A DNA stretch of 64,000 nucleotides from Magnetovibrio sp. PR-2 (GTDB lineage: Bacteria > Pseudomonadota > Alphaproteobacteria > Rhodospirillales > Magnetovibrionaceae): positions 1-64,000 of the forward strand of contig NZ_JBAHUR010000001.1 of NCBI RefSeq assembly GCF_036689815.1, written 5' to 3'. Position numbers and translations under genes: made by a program. A model generated the notes under the pieces. That model made no database searches. It was not told where the DNA came from and saw nothing but the letters and a program-made list of their open reading frames with translations. Shown piece after piece: positions 1 through 9,336 of the stretch; the first letter of the stretch is position 1; every line of letters starts with the position of its first letter.

Positions 1-1
1 T

Positions 2-3000
2 CAAGCCGAAGCGCAAACGGCGGTGCAACAAGCGCAACAAGCTCAACAGTTCAGTTCGCTTGCAAACACAGCCGCTGTTGCGCAAGAGCAGACTTTTCAA
101 GAGGTCCAACAACAATCCGGCAACGCTGACAACGCCGATAATGCCGATACGGCAGATACAGCCGATACGACAGATGAGGGGCAAGGCGACGGTCAAGACG
201 ACGGCCAGGGCGATAACCAGGGCGATGGACAAGGTGACGGCCAGGGCGACGGCTTAGGAGACGGCCTCGGAGATGGTCAGGGCGACGGCCTCGGAGATGG
301 CCAGGGCGACGGCCCCGGTGATGGCCTCGGTGATGGCCCCGGAGATGGCCAAGGCGATGGTGATTTCGAATTTGACACAGGATTTGGCACGGACACAGAT
401 TACGGTCCGGACACAGGAACCGGCACGGATACTGGGACAGACACGGGTACTGACACCGACACCGACACAGGTGGTGATGACGACGGTGGCGGAACCGACG
501 ATGACGATGGTGATGCACCGAACCAAGCGCCGACGGTGAATAGCGAAACGTTAGCCGCTGTGTTGGAGGATTCCGGCGCCTTTAACGGCATCGTGTCTGG
601 CACAGACCCCGAAGGAGCATCATTGACCTATACGGCTGGCACGGCAACGGGTGGAACCGTTTCCATGACATCCGAGGGTCACTATACCTTCACACCCAAT
701 GCCAATTATTTTGGTACGGCGTCGTTCGATTTCACCGCGGATGACGGCAACAACACATCACCGCCAGCGACAGTGACCATTCCCATCACCAACGTCAATG
801 ATGACCCTGTCATCTCCGGCAGTCTGACGGATAGCTTGGCCGTGGGCGCATCATCGACCTTGGCACAATCCGATTTCGACGTTTCGGATGTAGACATCCC
901 TGTGTCAACAACGGATAGCATCGACTACACGACATTGATCTTTACGCTTTCCGCCGTCGTAACTCATGGCACTATGAAGCTCAACGGCGTGAACCTGGAT
1001 ACATCAACCAATAAAACATTTACATACGCCGACGTGATCAGTGATCTTTTGGTCTATACCCATGACGGCACCAACAACACATCGGACTCGTTCCAGTTTA
1101 CCTTGACGGATGGTACTTATACTTCAACCACCCAAACGTTTAGCTTTACGATTACAGACCCGGTTTCATGGACTGGTTCTGCGAACGGAAGCTGGGGTAC
1201 AGCTGCGAACTGGAGCACCAGTTCCGTCCCCACAACCACCTCATCCGTGACGATTTCTTCTGCTGGACCTCTTTTATCCGCTGTTACAACGAGTGCCGCA
1301 AGTATCTCCATCGATTCTGCCGGCACGATGTCAGTGACAGGCAATTCATCCATCACAGCACCAACGATCAGCAATGCAGGGACAATCACTTACTCAGGAT
1401 CGACGAGCTCGTCCAGCATCACAGGGGATGTGACCAATACCGGCTCGATCTACTTCTATCAGGGAAGTTCTGGACAATTTTCAACCGTGACAATCAACGG
1501 GGATCTGACCAACACATCCGGACAAAGCATTTACTTTGGTAATGATGGTTCCGGCAGTGCAAGTACTGGCGCTCACCGCACATTGCACGTCACAGGGACA
1601 CTTTATAACTCCGGCACGTTCGTGATTGATGAGCCTTCGTCAACAACTTACACATCCACCTTGTATACCAGCACTGGATTCGAAAACTATTCAGGGGCAA
1701 CACTCCAGTTTCAAAACACCAATGGAGGCGGCGCCGGGTTTTACATTTATGGAAACCTGACCAATGCCGGGACCATTGATGTCGACACAAATTCCTATAT
1801 CCGGCTTCAAAACGCGACGTATGGACAGACCTTCACCAACACAGGCGATATTGATGTCGCATCGGGAAACACGCTGTATTTTACAGGTGGAGGTACCGGC
1901 ACGGCGAATTTCAATGCGGGCACCACGTTCACTGGCACGGGCACACTTAATTTTTCCCAAGTGACGGCGAACTTTGCAGAAAGCCAAACGCTAACCGCAT
2001 CCACACACACATGGACCGTGTCCAGCACCACCATCAATTTTGATTCGGGCACCAGTTTAAGCATCGGCAACACGGCATCATGGTCCACCTCTTCGTTCTC
2101 GGGCGCGGATAACTACACCGTTACGGGTACCGGAACCGTGAACTTCACCGCTGGTTCGTCCACCATTTCCGCGACGACCATTTCCAACGCAGGCACCATC
2201 AACATCACCGGCACCATCGCCAACTTCACAGGCACGATGACGAACTCTGGCACCATCAACTGGAGCGGCTACAGTTCATCCAGTCCATACACCGTCTCAA
2301 CCGTGACCGGCAACCTGACCAACACCGGCACCATCAACTACGGTGTGGACACGGCCACCAATGGCTATCGCCAATTCAAGGTCACCGGAAACTATGACAA
2401 CTCCGGCACGGTGGTTCTGGACGAAGTCGGCGCGGGCGGTCATTTTACCTACCTGGTCACGGGCGGGACGTTCACCAACCAAGTCGGCGCGACCCTGCGC
2501 ACCCAGGACACCAACGGTGGCAACGGCTGGCGCTACATCGATGGCAACCTCACCAACGCGGGCACCCTTGATGCTCAATCTTACGGAACCGACATTCGTT
2601 TGGGCGGCTCTAAGACCTTCACCAACACCGGTACCATCAACGTCGCCAACGGTGTGACCCTGCAGTTGAACGGCTATAACGGTGACACCGCCACCACCGG
2701 CGGCGTGGTCAACTTGAACGCGGGCACCACATTTACCGGAACCGGCACGCTGAGCCTCTACAACGCCACGGTCAACTTCGCCGAAAGCCTGACCCTCACA
2801 AGTTCGACCGTCGGGCTGTCGACCTCGCAGGCCACCGTGAATTTTGCCACCGGAACATCACTCAGCCTCGGCGGAACGTCGAACACCTTCGGAGGTGGGA
2901 CGATCAGCGGTGCGGACACGATCTCGGTGGTCAGTGGCGGCACACTCAACATCAACGCCAACACCAATACCCTTTCAGCGACGACCATTTCCAACGCGGG

Positions 3001-4351
3001 CACCATCAACATCACCGGCACCAACACCATCGCCAACTTCACAGGCACGATGACGAACTCTGGCACCATCAACTGGAGCGGCTACAGTTCATCCAGTCCA
3101 TACACCGTCTCAACCGTGACCGGCAACCTGACCAACACCGGCACCATCAACTACGGTGTGGACACGGCCACCAATGGCTATCGCCAATTCAAGGTCACCG
3201 GAAACTATGACAACTCCGGCACGGTGGTGTTGGACGAAGTCGGCACGGCTAGCCATTGGACCAACCTGACCATTGGCGGGACGCTCACCAACCAATCGGG
3301 CGCGACCTTGCGCACGCAGGACACCAACGGTGGCAACGGCTGGCGCTACATCGAAACCACGAGCACGGTCAGCAACCAGGGCACTTTTGATTTCCAAGTG
3401 AACACTCAGTTCTTGCTGAACGGCACGATGAACAACTCTGGCCTGATCGACTTAGCTGCAGGGAAAAGTTACAACCTCTATGGCAACACATCATCGGCCA
3501 TCAACAACCAAAGCACGGGTACAATTGATATTGACGGCACAATTAACTTAGGTGCCAACAACTACATATCAAACTCCGGGACTATCAGCGTCGGCGGTGC
3601 CGACACCATCGCCACCATGAGCGTGACCGGATCTCATTCCAGTCAAGTTGAGTTGCACAACTTAGCTGGCAGCACAACAAAACTCGACATTTCCAATACG
3701 GGTTCGCACGACACCATCACCGTCACGGGTGATGCGCATGTGGCGGGCACAATCGAGTTGAACTATGTTACCGGCCATTCCGTTTCCAGTGGGGATACCT
3801 ATACCGTCTTAACGGCCACGACTGTGACCTCGGGTGTGATTAAAGGTATCAGCCATAACCTTGGCACTGATTGGGTTATCACATCAAACGCGAGCGGAAC
3901 CAACTTTTCCCTCACCGCTTTGCAGGGTAATGAAATCAGTGGCTCGGCGGGTGTGGACTCACTCAGCGGAACTAACGGTATTATAGACATCCTGTTTGGC
4001 AAGAACGGCGCTGACACCTTAACGGGTGGCACTGGCGTAGATATCTTTCTCTATGATTCGTCATTCAATTCCCAGGTGGGTACAGGAGACACCATCACTG
4101 ACTTCAACGCCCAAGACGAAGACATCATCCAACTTAAGCTGATGATGACCGGAGAATGGGATGGAAATATCTCCAGCTACACGGGGGCCGGAGCTACATT
4201 CACTAACACCGGCAACACGCAAATTGCCTTTAACGATACGTCCAAGTTGGTACAAGTCGATGCCAATGGCGATGGAACCGCCGATATGGATATTACGCTG
4301 ACAGGTGTTTCCAGTGCAGACTTGGATGCGACGGACTTCACGTTCTTGTAA
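2..4351 (+). CDS. Giant type I-secreted repeat protein (adhesin-like), 5' end outside window
   Basis: The reading frame is open to the left edge (codons from base 2), so the GTG at 23 is probably not the true start and the protein exceeds 1449 residues. In order: a Gln-rich stretch (2-140); Asn/Asp/Ala and Asp-Gly low-complexity linkers (140-520); a tandem-95/cadherin-like domain (about 530-815, APTV start, NVNDDPVI end); a second cadherin/CSPG-like domain (816-1150); a long array of Thr/Asn/Gly-rich repeats with the recurrent motif TNTGTI (1160-3700); and an RTX-type C-terminus (GADTLTGGTGVDIFLYD near 4010) ending in the hydrophobic tail DFTFL typical of type I secretion targets. Family knowledge suggests an exported, Ca-binding surface adhesin. 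No TolC, HlyD or ABC exporter gene is in view. It lies just left of a tRNA fragment, so it may sit on an island. Confidence 0.85.
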   Translation, partial: QAEAQTAVQQAQQAQQFSSLANTAAVAQEQTFQEVQQQSGNADNADNADTADTADTTDEGQGDGQDDGQGDNQGDGQGDGQGDGLGDGLGDGQGDGLGDGQGDGPGDGLGDGPGDGQGDGDFEFDTGFGTDTDYGPDTGTGTDTGTDTGTDTDTDTGGDDDGGGTDDDDGDAPNQAPTVNSETLAAVLEDSGAFNGIVSGTDPEGASLTYTAGTATGGTVSMTSEGHYTFTPNANYFGTASFDFTADDGNNTSPPATVTIPITNVNDDPVISGSLTDSLAVGASSTLAQSDFDVSDVDIPVSTTDSIDYTTLIFTLSAVVTHGTMKLNGVNLDTSTNKTFTYADVISDLLVYTHDGTNNTSDSFQFTLTDGTYTSTTQTFSFTITDPVSWTGSANGSWGTAANWSTSSVPTTTSSVTISSAGPLLSAVTTSAASISIDSAGTMSVTGNSSITAPTISNAGTITYSGSTSSSSITGDVTNTGSIYFYQGSSGQFSTVTINGDLTNTSGQSIYFGNDGSGSASTGAHRTLHVTGTLYNSGTFVIDEPSSTTYTSTLYTSTGFENYSGATLQFQNTNGGGAGFYIYGNLTNAGTIDVDTNSYIRLQNATYGQTFTNTGDIDVASGNTLYFTGGGTGTANFNAGTTFTGTGTLNFSQVTANFAESQTLTASTHTWTVSSTTINFDSGTSLSIGNTASWSTSSFSGADNYTVTGTGTVNFTAGSSTISATTISNAGTINITGTIANFTGTMTNSGTINWSGYSSSSPYTVSTVTGNLTNTGTINYGVDTATNGYRQFKVTGNYDNSGTVVLDEVGAGGHFTYLVTGGTFTNQVGATLRTQDTNGGNGWRYIDGNLTNAGTLDAQSYGTDIRLGGSKTFTNTGTINVANGVTLQLNGYNGDTATTGGVVNLNAGTTFTGTGTLSLYNATVNFAESLTLTSSTVGLSTSQATVNFATGTSLSLGGTSNTFGGGTISGADTISVVSGGTLNINANTNTLSATTISNAGTINITGTNTIANFTGTMTNSGTINWSGYSSSSPYTVSTVTGNLTNTGTINYGVDTATNGYRQFKVTGNYDNSGTVVLDEVGTASHWTNLTIGGTLTNQSGATLRTQDTNGGNGWRYIETTSTVSNQGTFDFQVNTQFLLNGTMNNSGLIDLAAGKSYNLYGNTSSAINNQSTGTIDIDGTINLGANNYISNSGTISVGGADTIATMSVTGSHSSQVELHNLAGSTTKLDISNTGSHDTITVTGDAHVAGTIELNYVTGHSVSSGDTYTVLTATTVTSGVIKGISHNLGTDWVITSNASGTNFSLTALQGNEISGSAGVDSLSGTNGIIDILFGKNGADTLTGGTGVDIFLYDSSFNSQVGTGDTITDFNAQDEDIIQLKLMMTGEWDGNISSYTGAGATFTNTGNTQIAFNDTSKLVQVDANGDGTADMDITLTGVSSADLDATDFTFL
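185..362 (+). repeat. Low-complexity Asp-Gly coding repeat
   Basis: About 180 bases of six- to twelve-base units encoding GDGQ, GDGL and GDGP runs inside the giant adhesin. Codons vary between units, so it is a degenerate coding microsatellite. The product is an acidic, probably disordered linker that could bind calcium. Confidence 0.8.
2171..2541 (+). repeat. Intragenic direct repeat, copy A
   Basis: This segment recurs at 2978-3354. Bases 2171-2430 match 2978-3243 except for a six-base (two-codon) insertion in copy B and three substitutions, all synonymous (GCA/GCG and GTT CTG/GTG TTG). A second matched block runs from 2474 to 2541. The offset is about 810 bases. Confidence 0.9.
2978..3354 (+). 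repeat. Intragenic direct repeat, copy B
   Basis: Second copy of the repeat at 2171-2541. It carries six extra bases encoding Asn-Thr near 3024. After 3354 the two copies diverge into different repeat modules. Confidence 0.9.
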
Positions 4352-4582
4352 TAATATTTTGAACTACAACTGATCCACTCTGGGCCACAAGTGGGCTTCA
4401 AAGCTCAATTCTTCATAGGTCCGTTAAACAGCAAAAAAGCTGACATATGTAGAAGCGACTGTGCCAAAACTGTGCCGCAACCAATCTGTTTCAGCCCTCT
4501 TCAATCCCTGTTATCCGTAAAATGGCACAACAGCGCCCGAACAATGCATTGATTTTACTAAGTTTCTGGTTCAAAATCACCC

Positions 4583-4628
4583 AATGGCATTGTAGAGGTC
4601 GTCAGTTCGATCCTGATCGGCTCCACCA
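4583..4628 (+). other. tRNA-Ala(GGC) 3'-half fragment, probable attachment site
   Basis: Read as tRNA, this stretch gives a canonical anticodon loop A-T-GGC-A-T (4584-4590), the 3' anticodon strand TGTAG, variable loop AGGTC, a perfect T arm (GTCAG / TTCGATC / CTGAT), acceptor strand CGGCTCC, discriminator A and CCA. The bases before 4583 (ACCC) do not pair with TGTAG and no D arm or 5' acceptor strand exists, so it is not a working tRNA. A tRNA 3' half that starts at the anticodon loop and keeps its terminator is the classic scar of a tyrosine-integrase element. By that logic the element lies to the left and the intact tRNA at its other end. Confidence 0.75.
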
Positions 4629-4632
4629 TATT

Positions 4633-4669
4633 AAAAGGCCACGTCGTGTTAGCGGCGGGGCCTTTTTTT
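4633..4669 (+). terminator. Rho-independent terminator after tRNA fragment
   Basis: AAAAGGCC pairs with GGCCTTTT around an 18-base GC-rich loop and is followed by a run of T. It lies five bases past the CCA, as expected of the native tRNA terminator. The rest of 4352-4807 holds no gene I can support. Confidence 0.7.
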
Positions 4670-4807
4670 CTTTCTCTTATGTCATCGCCTAATCAAAACC
4701 TGGACTGAACAACAGGCAGGGGCAAAATGGTCTTGAACAAAACGCGTTCTGTCTGCACAACTGTCATCCTGGCCATTCTTCATAAACCTGTCTGAAAGTC
4801 CCTCGTT

Positions 4808-5908
4808 GTGTACAGAACCTTAGAAGACGCTTTCAGCAAAGAGAACAACTTCGATCTGCTTCGCCTCATAGCGGCACTTTTGGTGCTGTATGGGCACAGC
4901 TTCATCATGGTCAAGTATAACGCCTACCCTGCCCCCTTCAGTGACTTGATGAATGCGCTCTCCCCGTGGAAAGACGATTGGGAAGACCTGGCCGTAAATA
5001 TCTTTTTTGTCATCAGCGGATTCTTGATTACGGCGTCTTATCTTCAGAGCCAGAACTTCTTCAGTTTTCTGAAAAAGCGCATCATCCGGATTTATCCGGC
5101 CGCCGTTGTGTCCATCACCTTGTGCGTGGTTTTGCTCTATTTCACATCGGCTGTGCCATTCCAGGATTATTTTTTCTCTGACATGACGCGCGAGTTTTGG
5201 ATTGATAACAGCACCATGCGCAAGACCCGTTATCACTTGCCCGGTGTGTTCGAAGAGGTTCGGGTGAGCCGGGTCATCAATGGGTCCCTTTGGACCTTGC
5301 CGCTTGAAGTCAAATGCTATCTGTACGTCGCTATTCTTGGACTGGTGGGTGCATTACGCCACCGCTGGGTTATGAACATTTTGGTCGGTGTGGTCGCGGT
5401 CAGCATCGCGGTTCCGGGCTGGTCAAACTGGATCGTCGGCGCACCGGATAAAATGCGGGTTTACAGCTTCTTTATCGCGGGTGCTGCGATTTATGCCAAT
5501 CGCGACTTTATCCCCCTCGGTCGCTTGGGGTTGGCTCTATTTGCAGTGCTCTTCACCACGCTGGTTTTTTGGCCTGCCGAGATGCCGGGCGCGCATTTGT
5601 TGTACGTTATCACCATCAGCTACGCCGTCTTGGGCTTGGCCCTGTTCAAACCCTTGCGCGCCATCAACCTGCGCCCCATCGGCGACTGGTCGTATGGTGT
5701 TTATCTGTATGCTTTTCCCGTGCAACAAACCTTGGTTTGGGCCTATCCCAGTCTCACGGGTTGGGGACTTGTCATGGCCGCCACACCGCTTGTCTTGCTG
5801 TGCGGGGCCTTGTCATGGCATGGCGTTGAAAAGCATGCGTTGCGGTTGAAGACCGTTAAGCTCTTGCCCTCTGTGCAACTGCCGTTTAAGTGGCCGCTCA
5901 AGAAATAA
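4808..5908 (+). CDS. Acyltransferase family 3 membrane protein
   Basis: A 366-residue integral membrane protein starting at GTG. The N-terminus carries the family signature: FDLLRLIAALLVLYGH at residues 15-30 contains the conserved Arg and His of acyltransferase-3 enzymes (OafA/NodX/OatA type). About ten hydrophobic segments follow, and the loop with RIIRIYPA after the second segment is also typical. Members move acetyl or other short acyl groups onto sugars of O-antigen, exopolysaccharide or peptidoglycan from the inner membrane. The substrate cannot be read from sequence. It is the first intact gene right of the tRNA-Ala remnant and faces a convergent GT9 glycosyltransferase four bases away, which suits a role in surface polysaccharide decoration. 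Confidence 0.88.
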   Translation: MYRTLEDAFSKENNFDLLRLIAALLVLYGHSFIMVKYNAYPAPFSDLMNALSPWKDDWEDLAVNIFFVISGFLITASYLQSQNFFSFLKKRIIRIYPAAVVSITLCVVLLYFTSAVPFQDYFFSDMTREFWIDNSTMRKTRYHLPGVFEEVRVSRVINGSLWTLPLEVKCYLYVAILGLVGALRHRWVMNILVGVVAVSIAVPGWSNWIVGAPDKMRVYSFFIAGAAIYANRDFIPLGRLGLALFAVLFTTLVFWPAEMPGAHLLYVITISYAVLGLALFKPLRAINLRPIGDWSYGVYLYAFPVQQTLVWAYPSLTGWGLVMAATPLVLLCGALSWHGVEKHALRLKTVKLLPSVQLPFKWPLKK

Positions 5909-5912
5909 CCGG

Positions 5913-7127
5913 CTAGACCTTCAACAGCGTCTCATATTTGGCTTGAATGGCTTTGAACGCAAAGTCGGCGGTGGTGGCCTCTTGGCACAGGGTCGTTTCA
6001 TGGATGCATTTCAAACGCTTGCCCTGTTCGATGTTGATACACGGCGAACAGCTGAGATTTTCGTGAAACACCAAATGCCCGCTCCCGGACGGGCCATACA
6101 GCGTTGGAGTTTCTGGACCAAAAAAGCCCACAACCGGCGTGCCTGTGGCCGCGGCAACATGCAGCGGGCCCGAATCGTTGCTGATCACCAACCGGGCCTC
6201 CCGACAGATTTGCGCCATGGAACAAAGATCCAACTCCCCCGCCGTATTGACGGCGCGGCCCCCTAACTCCAGAACTTGCGCGACCACGGCGTCGACATAC
6301 GCGCGTTCGGAGGGGGCGCCGATGAAAACACAGGGCAATTCATAATGCTGGCTCAGCTTCTGGCCCAGCTCGGCAAAACGTTTTGGATACCAGCGCCGTT
6401 CAAACGCCAGTTCACCGGCGTTAACGTTGACAACGATGTAACGCGGCCCAACGTTATCGATGACAGCCTGCGCCTGTTCACTCAGCCCGTCGGGAATCGT
6501 GAGATGTGGCAAGACATCATCGTCGCTGTGATCGTATCCATAAGGTTCCAGCAAGCTCATAAAGTTTTTTGTCACATGCCAATAGCTGTTAAACGTCACC
6601 CGGTGGTTTTGTAATCCGCCGCGATAAATCCCGGCGGCATGATAGCCGATGCGTACCGGGGACCAGCTTGCCAAAGACACCACAGCCGATGCCCGGGTGT
6701 AAAATTCCATGTCGATCAAAACATCAAATCGTCCCCAATACGTGCGCCACAACGTGCCCACATAAGCCAGTACGGCTGAAAATAAATTGTTGCCCAAGTC
6801 CACATAATGCACCTGATCGACGTCTTCGATCATGCCCATGACCGGGCGATTGGACGAAAGCGTCAGCAAATGAATTTGGGCATTTGGAAAGCGTTTGCGG
6901 GCCTCGGCAAAGAACGGAGTCGCAATGACCAAGCTGCCGATGCCGAAAAACTTGACGACGAGCACCTTTTTGACATGATCGGGGTCCATGTCCCGCGGTT
7001 TCGGGATCAGTTTGGCCGGTCCGTGCAGCAGACCACACACCAGGGTGCCGAACAGTTTTTCCACATGCTGCAGCGACGCCAAGCTTACGCTTGTCCTCTT
7101 TCGAGGTTGATTAGATGAATTCGACAC
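5913..7127 (-). CDS. Glycosyltransferase family 9 (heptosyltransferase-like)
   Basis: Predicted cytoplasmic GT-B enzyme of 404 residues. The N-terminal Rossmann half opens with VKKVLVVKFFGIGSLV near residue 52 (phosphate/acceptor loop). The C-terminal half has NDSGPLH followed by AAATGTPVVGFFGP, the ADP-heptose-binding signature of GT9. A cluster of Cys near the C-terminus (CSPC, then KCIHETTLC) is common in this subgroup. The GTG start at 7127 overlaps by 13 bases the divergent radical SAM gene, so the true start may be Met47 (6989). GT9 enzymes add heptoses or related sugars to LPS core or other glycans; the exact acceptor is unknown. Its neighbours are an acyltransferase and a radical SAM enzyme. 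Confidence 0.9.
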   Translation of the reverse strand: MSNSSNQPRKRTSVSLASLQHVEKLFGTLVCGLLHGPAKLIPKPRDMDPDHVKKVLVVKFFGIGSLVIATPFFAEARKRFPNAQIHLLTLSSNRPVMGMIEDVDQVHYVDLGNNLFSAVLAYVGTLWRTYWGRFDVLIDMEFYTRASAVVSLASWSPVRIGYHAAGIYRGGLQNHRVTFNSYWHVTKNFMSLLEPYGYDHSDDDVLPHLTIPDGLSEQAQAVIDNVGPRYIVVNVNAGELAFERRWYPKRFAELGQKLSQHYELPCVFIGAPSERAYVDAVVAQVLELGGRAVNTAGELDLCSMAQICREARLVISNDSGPLHVAAATGTPVVGFFGPETPTLYGPSGSGHLVFHENLSCSPCINIEQGKRLKCIHETTLCQEATTADFAFKAIQAKYETLLKV

Positions 7128-8509
7128 GCCGCGTTTTGCTCCTCAATCCGCCGGGACAAGAGACTTATATCCGGGATTATTACTGTAGCAAACTGTCTCG
7201 TACGGGCTACACCTTCCCGCCTGTGGATTTATTGCACGCGGGCGCCCAGTTTAAGTCTGCGGGCTGGCACGTGGACGCTGTTGACGCCATTGTTGAAAAG
7301 CTGTCTGTCGAACAAACGCTGAGCGCCGCCAAAGCCGTGAAACCTGACGTCATATTCATCCTGGTGGGCGCGGTCAGCGTGGACGAGGATGCTCAGTTTC
7401 TCAAGCTTTTGCGCCAAGACTTTGAGAACGTTACCCTCATCGGCAGCGGCGACGTGTTGCGCGAACACGCGCGCCAATGGATCGAAGCGGGCTTTGTCGA
7501 CGCTGCCGCGCAGGATTTTTCCAGCCCATCCACCGTTCAATTCGCCGAAGGACAGCTGGACGGGCTTGAAGACATTGTCTACAGGGATGGAGACAATATC
7601 ATCACAGCCCCCACCAGTTCCGGGAAATCCTTCGCCATTGGCCAACCGCCGCATGAACTCTTCAAAGCGCTGCCGTACCGCTTTCCGTTCGCCAGTCAAA
7701 CGCCGTTTGCCAGTGTGCTCACGGATTATGGTTGCCCCTACCGCTGTTCCTTTTGCGTGATGGCGCAACTGCACTATCACGCCCGGCCTTTAGATGAGGT
7801 CGCCCAGGAAATCCAAAACTTGCAAGATTTGGGCATTCGGGAATTCGCGCTTTGGGACCAAACCTTTGCGGTTTCCAAGCCGCGCGCACAAGAGTTTCTC
7901 CAATTTTTGCCGGGTGGCAAAGACAAGATGGGCTGGACCTGCTTTACCCGACCCGACTGCATTGATGACGCACTTGCCCAGACCATGGCGGACAAAGGGT
8001 GTCATACGGTCATGATGGGCGTGGAAACCGCCAAGGCCGAAACCTTGGAGGCCATCAAAAAGGACTTTTCGACCCTGGAAATGAAGGCCGCTTTTTCCGC
8101 GTGCCGCAAGGCCGGTCTGGAAACCGTCGCCACGGCCATCGTCGGCCTGCCCGGCGAAACACAAGCCGACATCAATGCCACCATCGACTTCGTGCTGTAT
8201 CTGGACCCGGATTATGTCTCCGTGCACACCGCCATTCCCCGTGCGGGAACCACATTGCGCCAACAAATGGTCAAGGACGGATTGGTCAGCGCGGAACTCG
8301 CCAACATGGATCAAAGCGGCGAAACCACCGTTTTGTCCAGCGACACCCTCAGCGCCGAAGATATCTTGCGCCTGCGCAAGCGCTTTAATCTGCGGTTTTA
8401 TTTGCGCCCCAAATTTTTGGCCCGCACCGCATGGCGCAATCTCACACAGCCGCGCCGGTTGATCGAACACGCCCGCCAAGGCTGGACCTTAATTGCGCGC
8501 AACACGTAA
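7115..8509 (+). CDS. B12-binding-domain radical SAM protein
   Basis: A 464-residue protein. Residues 1-150 resemble the cobalamin-binding domain that precedes many radical SAM enzymes (LLNPPGQETYIRDYY start). The 4Fe-4S/SAM motif is CPYRCSFC at residues 207-214, the CxxxCxxC pattern. Later segments fit the TIM-barrel core (MMGVETAK, AIVGLPGET). Members include BchE-, HpnP- and methyltransferase-type enzymes that alter lipids, sugars or cofactors; I cannot assign a substrate. It is divergent from the GT9 gene, so it may act on the same envelope glycan or lipid. This is inference from position only. Confidence 0.88.
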   Translation: MNSTRRVLLLNPPGQETYIRDYYCSKLSRTGYTFPPVDLLHAGAQFKSAGWHVDAVDAIVEKLSVEQTLSAAKAVKPDVIFILVGAVSVDEDAQFLKLLRQDFENVTLIGSGDVLREHARQWIEAGFVDAAAQDFSSPSTVQFAEGQLDGLEDIVYRDGDNIITAPTSSGKSFAIGQPPHELFKALPYRFPFASQTPFASVLTDYGCPYRCSFCVMAQLHYHARPLDEVAQEIQNLQDLGIREFALWDQTFAVSKPRAQEFLQFLPGGKDKMGWTCFTRPDCIDDALAQTMADKGCHTVMMGVETAKAETLEAIKKDFSTLEMKAAFSACRKAGLETVATAIVGLPGETQADINATIDFVLYLDPDYVSVHTAIPRAGTTLRQQMVKDGLVSAELANMDQSGETTVLSSDTLSAEDILRLRKRFNLRFYLRPKFLARTAWRNLTQPRRLIEHARQGWTLIARNT

Positions 8510-8749
8510 AAGAACACCCGAAAATCCTACCTTTTTGTGTGGTATCGAAAAGTTGAACGCACCCAAAGGCCAGAATACGTTGAAAAACGAGTCCAGAACG
8601 CCCAGCTCTACAGACCCACACTAAAGTGTAGACAAATGCCCCTGTTTTGATTATGGTGCGCTGCAACAAAACGAGCTGCTAAGCCGCACGTGAGTTGTAC
8701 ACAGTGCCCTTCGCGAAGGACAGAGAACGAGAGAAAGCGGACCTCCCCC

Positions 8750-9238
8750 ATGAATGCTGAAACTCTTCAAACTGCAACGGACGTTTCCACCTTGATCGAC
8801 GTCAAAGGTGCGATGCTTCCAGTTCCCATTTTCGAACTCAATAAAGCGCTCAACCGCGCTTCGGACAATGACGTGTTCGCGGTCCAGGTCTCAGACAAAG
8901 ACGCGGAGCCCAATTTCCGTGATTTCTGCCAAGGCACCGGCAACGTCTTCATCGGCGTTGAACGCTACGCCGATCACGATGTCTATTATGTGCAAAAGCG
9001 CACGGTGGAATGCAGCAGGTGTTCCAACATTCGCGCCGTGACCATGGGTATTGCCGTAGTGGGCGTGTTGACCTATACCGCGCCGCAAGTGTTGTTGCAC
9101 AATCCGTCCGGATTAGTTCTGTTTATGTTTGCCGGAGCCCTGGCCGCAATTGCGCCGGTGTCCATCAATCTGTTTAAAGTGGCTAAGCGCGCCCTTAAGC
9201 GCAGCAACGTCACCATCCGTTTCGAAGCGGCGGAATAA
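8750..9238 (+). CDS. Small membrane protein of unknown function
   Basis: I do not recognise this 162-residue protein. I chose the ATG at 8750; an in-frame start exists at 8690 but its 20 residues look unconserved and basic. Residues 1-100 are soluble, with a Cys pair (CSRCSN) near residue 89. Two hydrophobic segments follow (VTMGIAVVGVLTYTA and LVLFMFAGALAAIAPV), then a short basic tail. The topology suggests a cytoplasmic N-terminal domain tethered by a hairpin. It stands alone between a radical SAM gene and a convergent histidine kinase. About 240 bases upstream hold no other gene. Confidence 0.6.
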   Translation: MNAETLQTATDVSTLIDVKGAMLPVPIFELNKALNRASDNDVFAVQVSDKDAEPNFRDFCQGTGNVFIGVERYADHDVYYVQKRTVECSRCSNIRAVTMGIAVVGVLTYTAPQVLLHNPSGLVLFMFAGALAAIAPVSINLFKVAKRALKRSNVTIRFEAAE

Positions 9239-9336
9239 GAAGCTCTTGTTTGAGGCTTTTGACAAGATGTCCCGGGCGCCCTCCTCCGATCAAGCGCCGC
9301 TGCACGTCACATGTGACCCGTTTTAGGTCCTTTTGA

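Noticed and set aside
185-362. Possible CRISPR-like or minisatellite array
   Set aside because: Units are 6-12 bases, in frame, with no spacers; it is a coding low-complexity linker.
4589-4669. Part of a permuted tmRNA gene (T arm and CCA first)
   Set aside because: No matching 5' acceptor strand or tag frame follows; the GGC anticodon loop identifies tRNA-Ala.
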